DNA of 64,000 bases, from the NCBI RefSeq assembly GCF_001904745.1, contig NZ_MRCD01000004.1, forward strand, positions 1-64,000, given 5' to 3'. A model generated the notes under the pieces. That model was not told where the DNA came from and made no database searches. It saw only the letters and a list, made by a program, of their open reading frames with translations. Origin of the DNA: Calothrix sp. HK-06 (lineage in GTDB: Bacteria; Cyanobacteriota; Cyanobacteriia; Cyanobacteriales; Nostocaceae). Position numbers and translations under genes: made by a program. This document shows, one piece after another, positions 48,543-57,978 of the stretch. Every line of letters starts with the position of its first letter. Position 1 is the first letter of the stretch.

Positions 48543-49112
48543 TTATCTTACTTCTGTTTGATTCGCTCCGCAATTAATATCTGTAAAGCTTGGTGCTGTA
48601 CCTACAGGCACGCCATCAGCGATAGTACCAGTATTAGTAATAGGAGCAGTGGTTTCGCACAAAACACTAAGAGTAGTTGATTGTCCACTTGTTTGTTGTG
48701 CAGTAGCTACTGTTCCTGCATAGCCTTTTAAAATAGCGGGGTTAGTAGCAGCAGTTGTTGGTTTAGCTTTGTTTGCAACACCATTTGTACCAACTGCTGA
48801 CACGTTATACACGTAGTTTTCTGTTTGTGTTCTAACACCTAATTCCAAATTGTTGAAGTCTGCTTGAGTGGTAACAAAAAATTGCTTCTCCAAAATAAAA
48901 GCTTGTTGGGCACGATTGAGAGAACCAACTATAGTTTTTGCTTCAGAAGCCCGTGCTTTGTTAGCTTGGTTTAAAAAAGCAGGTAGTGCAATTGCAGAAA
49001 GAATACCAATAATGATAATTACAACTAATAGTTCAATAAGAGTGAAACCTTCGTCTTCTTTCTTTTTACGAAGAATGTGTTGAATAAACTTTGCTTTCAA
49101 TTCGGTTTTCAT
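48543..49112 (-). CDS. Type IV pilin-like protein
   Basis: The 189-residue protein has a class III signal: a basic leader ending KKKEDEG, then FTLIELLVVIIIIGILSAIA with Phe+1 and Glu+5, the standard PilD cleavage and assembly residues. The mature part has a helix (FLNQANKARASEAKTIVGSL) and a C-terminal domain rich in Thr, Ala, Asn and Ser, with two cysteines (VLCETT and DINCGA) that could form the D-loop disulfide. It resembles cyanobacterial PilA-like pilins used in motility and natural competence. The Thr/Ser-rich part is a plausible target for nearby glycosyltransferases. Confidence 0.92.
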   Translation of the reverse strand: MKTELKAKFIQHILRKKKEDEGFTLIELLVVIIIIGILSAIALPAFLNQANKARASEAKTIVGSLNRAQQAFILEKQFFVTTQADFNNLELGVRTQTENYVYNVSAVGTNGVANKAKPTTAATNPAILKGYAGTVATAQQTSGQSTTLSVLCETTAPITNTGTIADGVPVGTAPSFTDINCGANQTEVR

Positions 49113-49322
49113 AAATGTTTACCTTGCCGTTTTCAGTTCAAATGTTTGTTTATTGCTTTCTAGAAATAACTTACCCACTTCGATTCTGTTTTATATCATC
49201 TCTAGTAAAAAAAATTTGAGATAGTGCTTCTATCGCTCTTTGATTAGGCGCTTTGCTTTAACTTCTCTAGAATTTGCATAAAGCTATAAATTTAGCTTGG
49301 GAGGGTGCCTATTGCTCAAAAA

Positions 49323-49992
49323 TTAGTATTCCAGCATCACATAACCAAGTGCCTCAAGCCTCAGTAATAGCTGCTTCACCATATATAAAGCTTGCTTCTC
49401 ATCAGTAGGCTTAAAGGTGATAAGGTCTAAGGGTCTAACTTGCATCCAGCGCTCTACTAGAGTCATTATTGGCTGGGGTTGTTCTAATAACGGGAAAAGA
49501 CAAAGCCCTACTGAGCTATCTGTACTTATAAACTCATCTATAAGTGACAAATGCTGACTGATGACAAATGGTTTCATCTCTGTAACACAAGCTACAAGGT
49601 CTTCCCGGAATTCAGAAGTTCTCAATTGAGGGTGGAGAAAAGCTTTCGCGCTTTGCCACCCTGAGTCTGACCACTCAGAGACTGGTACAAAAGATTCACC
49701 TTGATTTGGAGAACCACACCAAAGGTCAAGTAATCGATGTACAGGATGCAATAATTCAAATAAACGATTTCCAGCCACTACCGCACCCAGCATCTAAAAT
49801 GACTTTTCCATGCGTATCTATAACTCTTTGATGCCTTAAATAGTAAGCAGTTACGAAACTATGTATATATAAAAGATTAGGATTATTCTTGGGTGATTCA
49901 TCTAAAGGTATTCTAGGATAAGGAGCGCTATCAAACTGCTGACGAATTTTCTCAAGTAACTCTTCTTTGTGTCCTGGCGCCTGTGCGGTCAT
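49323..49992 (-). pseudogene. SAM methyltransferase with internal deletion and frameshift
   Basis: The first frame (78 residues) starts MTAQAPGHKEELLEKIRQQF, contains YPRIPLDESPKNNPN and ends ILDAGCGSGWKSF, which is SAM motif I of a class I methyltransferase. A second frame overlaps the end (MLGAVVAGNRLFELLHPVHR) and continues for 156 residues without further methyltransferase motifs, looking like the family's C-terminal part. The middle of a normal enzyme is gone. It is a decayed gene, the first of several at this locus. Confidence 0.75.
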
Positions 49993-50259
49993 GATATTTT
50001 CTCCTACTTTTCCCTGATACCGCTTACAAATTGTGGAACAATGCTATTACTAGCGCCATATATCGTTAAATATTACAAACCACACTTAAACGCACGCGCA
50101 TTCCACAACTTGTAATCAATAGCTGTATACGCTATTCAGTATTCCCACTTTTTCCCGTGCGCTAACACCAGCAACAGAATGAATCAATGTCAGGTTCTGG
50201 GTGGGAAGAGAGAGTGCTAGCTCATACAGGCGCCTTGACCCAGACGGTTGGCAAATAAT

Positions 50260-50504
50260 TCAAGACTCTAACCAAGGCGTCGAAATTTTAGCCATACCCT
50301 GCTCGATTTGCCACGCGATTACCCGCTTGATAGCAATTGTATTGATTTCGTCAAGCATCCCTTCCTCCTCTAAAAAATCATCGAAAGAAGAACCTATACG
50401 AGGATTTTTTTTCATGCCATTGCCTCCACTTCTTGTTTTCGCTCAAGAGCTAAATTTAGGTCTTTCTTTGGTGTTTTTTGAGTTTTTTTAACAAACCCAT
50501 ACAG
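50260..50504 (-). pseudogene. Truncated HigB/HigA-like toxin-antitoxin pair
   Basis: On the minus strand the C-terminus of a Gp49/HigB-type toxin is visible (YGFVKKTQKTPKKDLNLALE), with ATGA overlap to an antitoxin start. The antitoxin begins MKKNPRIGSSFDDFLEEEG and DEINTIAIKRVIAWQIEQG, as in XRE-type HigA partners, then stops after 51 residues, before the HTH. Neither partner is complete: the toxin lacks its N-terminus and the antitoxin its DNA-binding part. Family names are recalled, not searched. Confidence 0.65.
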
Positions 50505-50538
50505 TCATGTTTCTCTTCCTTTACCTGGTACTGTAGAA

Positions 50539-50943
50539 TTAAGCTGACATTAAACGGCACCTAGGTTCAGGAATGATACGTCCTAGTTTTTGAGCAGTTT
50601 CGATCCATTCAAGCATAATAATTTCTACATTTTCCATAAACGTGAAGAACAAACCGCTTCGTTCTCCCGCAAGTCCTTTTCTGTCTGTGTTAGCGTTACT
50701 GAGGTCTTGACATGGCCATCCGGCACACCAAAGTTCAGAGGCAGGGATAGCTGTTGGTACGAGGGTCGTGATGTCGTCATGAAGAGGTACGTGGTGCCAA
50801 TGCCGCTTTAATATTTGTTGACAAAAGAGGTCTATTTCACATTGAAACACAACATGCATTCCTGCTCTCTCAAATCCCAGGTCAAAACCTCCTGTCCCCA
50901 GCAAAGAACGAGGAAACACGCATACAGGATGTTGGTTACACAC
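50539..50943 (-). pseudogene. Truncated cytosine-5 DNA methyltransferase
   Basis: The 134-residue frame carries motif I-like GTGGFDLGFERAGMHVVF and motif IV with the catalytic PCQ in CAGWPCQDLSNANTDRKGL, plus GERSGLFF. The downstream motifs (VI, VIII, target recognition, X) are missing. The bases before GGFDLG suggest a frameshift in the FAGxGG loop. It cannot be an active enzyme. It might be the remains of a restriction-modification or orphan methyltransferase. Confidence 0.75.
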
Positions 50944-51002
50944 TTAGATAATAAAGCTAATCATAAATGATTAATTTATTAAAAGCTAAGGTTAAATAGT
51001 TT

Positions 51003-51493
51003 ATGACTCAAGCCCTAACCCAGACCTTACCTCAATTACTAACCCATGAAGAATTCATGCATTGGTATCCTAACGACGGTAAGCGGTACGAATTACATAA
51101 AGGAGTTATTGTTTGGCGCTACCTACTGGAGACCACGAAAACGTTGTTGGATTTTTAACAGTACAATTAGGCTTCCAGCTTTTACAAATGGGACTCCCAT
51201 ATCGCATTCCCAAAACCGCATTTGTCAAACCAAATGAATCTATTTATATACCAGATATTATTTTAATAAATCCGAATAATCTTGTTAATGAACCTCTTTG
51301 GAGGAAGCAATCAACTGTAACCAAGGCAGTTTCGGTTCCCTTAGTCGTCGAGGTTGTCAGCACCGCAGTTGCTTCAAGCCGGGAAACCCGTCCAACGCAC
51401 TGCCTCACAAATTGGCGGGATGATTACCACGATAAGTTTGAGGATTATGAAGAAATGGGTCGTAACATACCCCACAATAATGTGTTATATTAA
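51003..51493 (+). pseudogene. Uma2-family gene, frameshifted and interrupted by a 45-bp insertion
   Basis: From ATG the frame reads MTQALTQTLPQLLTHEEFMH and YELHKGVIV, then leaves frame near 51110. The continuation MALPTGDHENVVGFLTVQLG, PYRIPKTAFVKP and VPLVVEVVST is typical Uma2. The usual VVEVVSTNWRDDY is split by 15 foreign residues, after which DYEEMG runs into a different end instead of the PEYWIVD motif. At least three lesions make it a pseudogene. Confidence 0.8.
51365..51409. repeat. 45-bp insertion resembling a short palindromic repeat
   Basis: The 15 codons from GCAGTTGC to CTCACA include CGGGAAACCCGTCCAACGC, which resembles short repeats of Nostoc-type genomes with the CGGGAAACCCG palindrome. 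They split the conserved Uma2 motif VVEVVST/NWRDDY exactly and keep the frame, so it is a clean recent insertion. Confidence 0.65.
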
Positions 51494-51529
51494 ATTAAAC
51501 GTAGTCGTTATGAGTTTATATAACCTGTT

Positions 51530-52894
51530 ATGACAAATCCCACAGTTGAAAACGTAGTAATTATTGGTTCTGGCCCTGCTGGTTATACCGCTGCTATATA
51601 CGCAGGTCGTGCGAACCTTAAACCTGTTGTGTTTGAAGGTTTCCAAGCGGGGGGTTTACCTGGTGGGCAGTTAATGACGACGACTGAGGTTGAGAATTTT
51701 CCTGGTTTTCCTGCTGGTATTACTGGCCCTGAGTTGATGGATAAAATGAAGGCTCAGGCAGAAAGATGGGGCGCCGAGTTATATACTGAGGATGTGATAT
51801 CGGTTGATTTAAGTCAGCGTCCTTTTACTGTGCGTTCGGAAGAAAGGGAATTTAAAACCCACAGTATTATCATAGCTACTGGTGCCACTGCGAAGCGTTT
51901 AGGTTTACCTAGCGAGCATACTTTTTGGAGTCGAGGTATAAGTGCGTGTGCGATTTGTGACGGTGCAACACCGATATTTCACGGTGCTGAACTCGCTGTA
52001 ATAGGCGCCGGAGATTCAGCGGCAGAGGAGGCTATTTACTTAACTAAATATGGTTCCAAGGTTAATTTGCTTGTGCGTTCTGAGAAAATGCGTGCGTCGA
52101 AGGCAATGCAAGACCGTGTATTAACTAACCCCAAAATCACCGTACATTGGAACACCGAAGCTGTAGATATTTACGGTAACGGGCACATGGAAGGTGTAAA
52201 AGTCCGTAACACTAAGACGGGTGAAGAAAGTTTATTACATGCCAAGGGGTTATTCTACGCCATTGGTCATAAACCCAACACTTCATTATTTGAAGGACAA
52301 ATTCAACTTGACGAAGTAGGTTACATTGTTACTAAACCCGGTTCACCAGAAACGAGTGTAGAAGGTGTATACGCTGCGGGTGACGTACAAGACCATGAAT
52401 ATCGCCAAGCTATTACAGCCGCAGGTTCGGGATGTGCCGCTGCAATGTTGGCAGAACGCTGGTTGTCTGTAAATGGCTTAGTTGAAGAATACAAACAGGC
52501 GCCGCACATTCCAGACAACGAACTCGAACATGAACCCGAAGCCAAAACAGTGGCACCTGTCGAATTTAGTCTCAACGCAACACGTCACGAAGGTGGTTTA
52601 GCACTGCGGAAACTATTCCACGACAGCGATAGATTAATCGTTGTTAAATATGTATCACCAGGTTGCGGCCCATGCCATACCCTAAAACCCATATTAAACA
52701 AAGTAGTAGATGAATTCGACGGCAAAATACACTTCGTCGAAATAGACATCGACAAAGACCGCGACATCGCCGAAAACGCTGGTGTAACAGGCACACCAAC
52801 AGTTCAGTTCTTCAAAGACAAAGAATTACTTCAAGAAGTCAAAGGTGTCAAGCAAAAAAGCCAATACCGTCAATTAATCGAAACCAACATTTAA
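51530..52894 (+). CDS. trxB: NADPH-thioredoxin reductase C (NTRC), TrxB-Trx fusion
   Basis: The first about 310 residues are a flavin thioredoxin reductase with FAD motif [10 protein letters not shown], redox CAIC (C140/C143), NADPH motif [12 protein letters not shown] and FAD motif VYAAGDVQD. After an acidic linker ([18 protein letters not shown]) comes a thioredoxin domain with CGPC (C379/C382) and cis-proline TGTPTVQFF. The fusion is the plant and cyanobacterial NTRC, which reduces 2-Cys peroxiredoxins and regulates photosynthetic enzymes using NADPH. The 454 residues look complete. Its neighbours give no operon clue. Confidence 0.96.
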   Translation: MTNPTVENVVIIGSGPAGYTAAIYAGRANLKPVVFEGFQAGGLPGGQLMTTTEVENFPGFPAGITGPELMDKMKAQAERWGAELYTEDVISVDLSQRPFTVRSEEREFKTHSIIIATGATAKRLGLPSEHTFWSRGISACAICDGATPIFHGAELAVIGAGDSAAEEAIYLTKYGSKVNLLVRSEKMRASKAMQDRVLTNPKITVHWNTEAVDIYGNGHMEGVKVRNTKTGEESLLHAKGLFYAIGHKPNTSLFEGQIQLDEVGYIVTKPGSPETSVEGVYAAGDVQDHEYRQAITAAGSGCAAAMLAERWLSVNGLVEEYKQAPHIPDNELEHEPEAKTVAPVEFSLNATRHEGGLALRKLFHDSDRLIVVKYVSPGCGPCHTLKPILNKVVDEFDGKIHFVEIDIDKDRDIAENAGVTGTPTVQFFKDKELLQEVKGVKQKSQYRQLIETNI

Positions 52895-52935
52895 ACAACT
52901 CCCAAACATCAAACCAACCATCTTGTGTTAAACAT

Positions 52936-53032
52936 CTTGTGGGATGGGCATCCTTGCCCGTCCCATAAAATTTAGGGGCGGGTTTAGAGGGATTTTGCGT
53001 TATGTTGATGGTTATGGGTTAACCCGCCCCTA
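52936..53032. repeat. Dispersed hairpin and an inverted GGGGCGGG/CCCGCCCC repeat
   Basis: A GGGATGGGCATCCTTGCCCG copy is followed by TAGGGGCGGGTT, which is mirrored 35 bases on as AACCCGCCCCTA. Both are typical of mobile intergenic repeats of this genome. No gene lies here. Confidence 0.7.
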
Positions 53033-53140
53033 CAGAAACATTTTGTTGCTGTATACGTTCAATTGGTTGTATGTTCCATTGACAAAACTATTGTTATATA
53101 TTAAAACTCTTAACTCATAACTTATAACTCATAAATATAT

Positions 53141-54031
53141 ATGGCTGTTACAAAAAGTTCTCTACCTAAGTTTCTACAGCTTCCCCAAAATCCTAGTCTT
53201 TCGCAGAAGTTGATGTATGTGGGGTTGGTATTCACTTTATTTTTTATCTTTTTGGCGTTTTTTGCACCTGTTTTACAAGCTGTTGGAATACTACAAAATC
53301 CTACTGAGTTTCTTAGTAACCCTATGCATGAGGCGCCTTCCCCTAAGTACTGGTTTGGTACTAGTCGTCTGGGGTATGATGTGTTTTCTCGGACTATGTT
53401 CGGCGCCCAAGCAGCGTTACAAGTTGTAATAGTGGCAACGGCATTAAGTATGGTGATAGGTGTTCCACTGGGAATGTTGAGTGGTTATATGGGCGGTAAG
53501 TTAGACAAGATTTTACTATTTATTATGGATAGTATTTATACTTTGCCAGGATTGTTACTTTCGGTAACGCTAGCGTTTGTTGTGGGACGTGGAATATTAA
53601 ACGCTGCTATCGCTATTAGTATTGCTTATATACCTCAGTATTATAGAGTTGTACGAAATCATACAGTTAGTGTAAAAACAGAAGTATTTATCGAAGCTGC
53701 TCAGGCAATGGGCGCCAATACTTGGCAGGTACTTAGCAAATATTTATTTTTCAATGTTATCCAAAGTGTACCTGTACTCTTTACCCTTAATGCTGCGGAT
53801 GCCATTCTAGTGTTGGGTGGATTAGGATTTTTAGGTCTAGGGCTGCCTGATGAAGTTCCCGAATGGGGGCATGATTTAAAGCAAGCTTTAGAGGCTTTAC
53901 CTACAGGAATTTGGTGGACTACTTTATTTCCGGGTTTGGCACTAACTTTGATGGTAGTAGGTTTATCACTATTTGGTGAGGGGTTGAACGATTTAGTTAA
54001 CCCACGCTTACGAAAACAAATTAGGAATTAG
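53141..54031 (+). CDS. Peptide/nickel-type ABC transporter permease (DppC-like)
   Basis: The 296-residue protein has an N-terminal membrane anchor (VGLVFTLFFIFLAFFAPVL), the GTSRLGYDVFSRTMFGAQ motif of DppC/OppC permeases, about five further membrane segments, and the cytoplasmic EAA loop (VFIEAAQAMGANTWQVLSKY) that contacts the ATPase. No ATPase, binding protein or second permease is adjacent, so partner subunits must be encoded elsewhere. The substrate (peptide, nickel or other) is not predictable. Confidence 0.92.
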   Translation: MAVTKSSLPKFLQLPQNPSLSQKLMYVGLVFTLFFIFLAFFAPVLQAVGILQNPTEFLSNPMHEAPSPKYWFGTSRLGYDVFSRTMFGAQAALQVVIVATALSMVIGVPLGMLSGYMGGKLDKILLFIMDSIYTLPGLLLSVTLAFVVGRGILNAAIAISIAYIPQYYRVVRNHTVSVKTEVFIEAAQAMGANTWQVLSKYLFFNVIQSVPVLFTLNAADAILVLGGLGFLGLGLPDEVPEWGHDLKQALEALPTGIWWTTLFPGLALTLMVVGLSLFGEGLNDLVNPRLRKQIRN

Positions 54032-54063
54032 ATAAACGTTACATGTAGAAACGTTATATGTGA

Positions 54064-54093
54064 TGTAGAGACGTTACATGTAACGTCTCTACA
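54064..54093. repeat. 30-bp perfect palindrome (TGTAGAGACGTTACA core)
   Basis: TGTAGAGACGTTACA and TGTAACGTCTCTACA are exact complements. It shares outer arms with 20618-20647 but has a different centre, so the two belong to one repeat family. Confidence 0.85.
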
Positions 54094-54153
54094 ACAATCC
54101 AATTCATTTGTTAATCTATATATTTTGTTCTATTTATAACAGAGAGTCTGAAC

Positions 54154-54339
54154 GTGAAAGATAAGATGTCCTTGATTGCTGCTACGACTGGCGGTTTTAT
54201 GCTTTCGGTTGCTTTAACCGGGATATTACATGGTAAGCCTGTAACTAATATTGCCAGTGAAGCTAGTTTTAATACTTCTCCTGTCACTTATGTGAGTGTC
54301 AAAAAATCTGAAGTACACGAAGTAAAGAAATTAGGCTAG
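54154..54339 (+). CDS. Short hypothetical protein with hydrophobic N-terminus
   Basis: A GTG-started 61-residue frame has a hydrophobic N-terminal stretch (LIAATTGGFMLSVALTGIL) and a short polar tail (VTYVSVKKSEVHEVKKLG). It ends 14 bases before the ROK glucokinase gene, so it could be its upstream partner or a leader. Family unknown; it could be a spurious frame, but the hydrophobic segment and close spacing argue for a real gene. Confidence 0.5.
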   Translation: MKDKMSLIAATTGGFMLSVALTGILHGKPVTNIASEASFNTSPVTYVSVKKSEVHEVKKLG

Positions 54340-54353
54340 GCAAAAAACTACCA

Positions 54354-55262
54354 ATGACAAATAATAATATTCAAGTTATTGGGATTGACCTAGGTGGGAC
54401 AGCGATAAAGTTGGGGAGGTTTACTGTTGACGGCGCCCTTTTACAGTCGATGACGGTTGCAACTCCTCAACCTCCTGCTCCTGAAATGGTATTGAATGTA
54501 ATAGTTAACGCACTACAAGAACTTGATGCAAATAATCAAGCTTTTGCTATTGGTGTCGGAATGCCTGGACCTTCTGACCCAGAGGGACGAATTGCGCTTG
54601 TATCTATTAATTTACCAGGTTGGCGTGATGTTCCGTTAGCTCAATGGTTAGAAGAAAAAACAGGCAAACCTACTATTTTGGCTAATGATGCTAACTGTGC
54701 TGGTTTAGGTGAAGCTTGGTTAGGCGCCGGTCGTCGGTTCAAAAATTTTATTATGCTTACCTTGGGCACTGGTGTTGGTGGCGCCGTCTTTATCGATGGT
54801 AAATTATTTATTGGCCATCATGGCGCCGCAGGTGAACTTGGTTTAATTACCTTACACTCAGATGGCCCAGAATGTAACAGTGGCAACCAAGGCTCATTAG
54901 AACAATTTACCGCAATTCGGGCAATTAGGCGCCGTACTGGTAAAGAACCTTCAGAGTTAGGGGAATTAGCAGAAAATGGCAACGTAGAAGCTTTAAATTT
55001 TTGGCAAGAATACGGTAGAGATTTAGGTATTGGTTTAACTTCTATTATTTACGTACTTACACCACAAGCTATATTAATTGGTGGTGGAGTAGGCGCCAGT
55101 GCAAATTTTTTTATACCTAGTGCCAAAGCAGAAATTGAAAAACGAGTCTTTATTACATCGCGCATTGGTTTAGAAATTTTACCAGCAGAGTTGGGTAATT
55201 CAGCAGGTATGTTGGGCGCCGCAAAATTAGCATTAACAAAAATAAATAGGGGTGGCAATTGA
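54354..55262 (+). CDS. ROK-family glucokinase
   Basis: ROK kinases phosphorylate glucose or related sugars at C6 with ATP. The 302-residue protein has the phosphate-1 motif IGIDLGGTAIKLG, GVGMPGPSDPEG, NDANCAGLGEAW and LGTGVGGAVFIDGKL, with GHHGAAGELG ahead of the usual zinc motif. The canonical ROK zinc motif CxCGxxGCxE is altered here: GPECNSGNQGSLEQ keeps the first Cys and Glu but has Ser in place of two cysteines. Glucokinase activity is still likely; zinc binding is doubtful. Confidence 0.9.
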   Translation: MTNNNIQVIGIDLGGTAIKLGRFTVDGALLQSMTVATPQPPAPEMVLNVIVNALQELDANNQAFAIGVGMPGPSDPEGRIALVSINLPGWRDVPLAQWLEEKTGKPTILANDANCAGLGEAWLGAGRRFKNFIMLTLGTGVGGAVFIDGKLFIGHHGAAGELGLITLHSDGPECNSGNQGSLEQFTAIRAIRRRTGKEPSELGELAENGNVEALNFWQEYGRDLGIGLTSIIYVLTPQAILIGGGVGASANFFIPSAKAEIEKRVFITSRIGLEILPAELGNSAGMLGAAKLALTKINRGGN

Positions 55263-55282
55263 ATTCCTTCAGTAGCTATAAA

Positions 55283-55438
55283 TCAACAGTCTACGGTGAC
55301 GACATGCTTTAATTTGGCTGGTTGAGTTTTTAGTATATATTCTGCTGGTATTTTGCCTTCGTAATTTAATTGAAAGGATATATTTGTATTTATCGAGTTA
55401 CTGATATTAGCTTTTTTACCTGGTATCCCTGTTACCAT
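55283..55438 (-). CDS. Short uncharacterised frame (51 aa)
   Basis: A 51-residue frame starts MVTGIPGKKANISNS and ends LKTQPAKLKHVVTVDC. It looks like ordinary coding sequence but has no ribosome site and no recognisable motif, and may be the C-terminal end of a lost gene. Listed with low confidence. Confidence 0.3.
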   Translation of the reverse strand: MVTGIPGKKANISNSINTNISFQLNYEGKIPAEYILKTQPAKLKHVVTVDC

Positions 55439-55512
55439 GTAAAGTGTTTAGTTTTATTGGTACATTTGTTTATATTACCTGATAAATAAACCAAGGTGAA
55501 GTATTTACGTGG

Positions 55513-55640
55513 TCATGCTTCAAATGCTTGCAAAATATCATCAGGCAAAGGTTCATCAAAATCAGGCGCCATTTTTATCATTCCTACCGCAGTACCTGGA
55601 ACTCTTGAGGGCAAGGTCGGTAATGCAGGAAGAAGGCGCC
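55513..55640 (-). pseudogene. Antitoxin C-terminal remnant, DUF2281-like (putative)
   Basis: The minus-strand frame ends MIKMAPDFDEPLPDDILQAF and stops; the DFDEPLPDDILxxF ending is what I recall from small antitoxins of the DUF2281/VapB type. Upstream the frame is Leu/Pro-rich without a start or a DNA-binding domain. It is probably a truncated antitoxin. Confidence is moderate. Confidence 0.4.
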
Positions 55641-55725
55641 TACAAATTGTGCTAATCAAATATACTTTGCGATGCGAGGTGGTTTTGAATTATGATGTTG
55701 GGTTGCGCTCTTAGCTCCGCCCAAC

Positions 55726-56142
55726 CTACATACTATATCCTGTGGCTTTTTCTATGTAGTCGATGACTTTTTGGTATGATTCGGGGTTACTGACGGGGTT
55801 GATGATGATGGGGATAGTACTATCGGGTAGCCAAAAGGTGATTCTACCATTGGGTTCGCGGCAAAATGAACTGATACATTTTAGGTTGATTATGTACTCG
55901 TTTCTTTCGTATATTATTTTTACCCAATATGTATTTTCAGGCAATTGTGTAACTTTTTCGGTATAGTTAAGAATTTTTTGGTAGTCTTTTGGGTTACTTT
56001 GTGGGTTTATCACAATTGGAATGGCGTTATCTGGTAGCCAAAATGTTACTCTACTATTCGGTTCGCGGCAAAAGGCACTTACACACTCGAAGTTTACTAT
56101 GTACTCGTTGCGGTCAAAAAGTACTTTTTCCCAGTGCGCCAC
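55726..56142 (-). CDS. Small protein built from two copies of a 62-residue unit
   Basis: The 138-residue protein consists of two similar halves: EYIVNFECVSAFCREPNSRV and EYIINLKCISSFCREPNGRI, both followed by FWLPDxxIPIxINPxSNP and ending in YQKxxxYxEK. Each half has two cysteines in CxSxFC. No known family is evident to me. The halves probably form a symmetric beta-rich domain. It lies between an antitoxin remnant and pyrG; function unknown. Confidence 0.75.
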   Translation of the reverse strand: MAHWEKVLFDRNEYIVNFECVSAFCREPNSRVTFWLPDNAIPIVINPQSNPKDYQKILNYTEKVTQLPENTYWVKIIYERNEYIINLKCISSFCREPNGRITFWLPDSTIPIIINPVSNPESYQKVIDYIEKATGYSM

Positions 56143-56166
56143 GATTTTCTCCCATTAATAGTAAAA

Positions 56167-56187
56167 AGTGCTGAGTGCTGAGTGCTG
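56167..56187. repeat. Heptanucleotide tandem repeat (AGTGCTG x3)
   Basis: Three exact AGTGCTG units, followed by AG. This is a classic short tandemly repeated repetitive sequence of heterocystous cyanobacteria. Confidence 0.85.
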
Positions 56188-56279
56188 AGAAAATAATTAA
56201 TAACTCCTGTACAGACGTGACATGTCGCGTCTGTACAATAACTCCGCTCCTCATAACTCTTAATTCAGCACTCAATACT

Positions 56280-57920
<1,641 letters not shown>

Positions 57921-57978
57921 TCAATTATCAAATTTTAGCAACTTCTGTAAAAGACACCCCGTCATTGTGCCACAGTAA

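Noticed and set aside
50201-50491. Plus-strand 96-codon frame
   Set aside because: The same DNA encodes the HigB/HigA-like remnants on the minus strand, which have recognisable motifs.
55496-55714. Plus-strand 72-codon frame
   Set aside because: It is antisense to the antitoxin-like remnant and runs into a repeat; no motif supports it.
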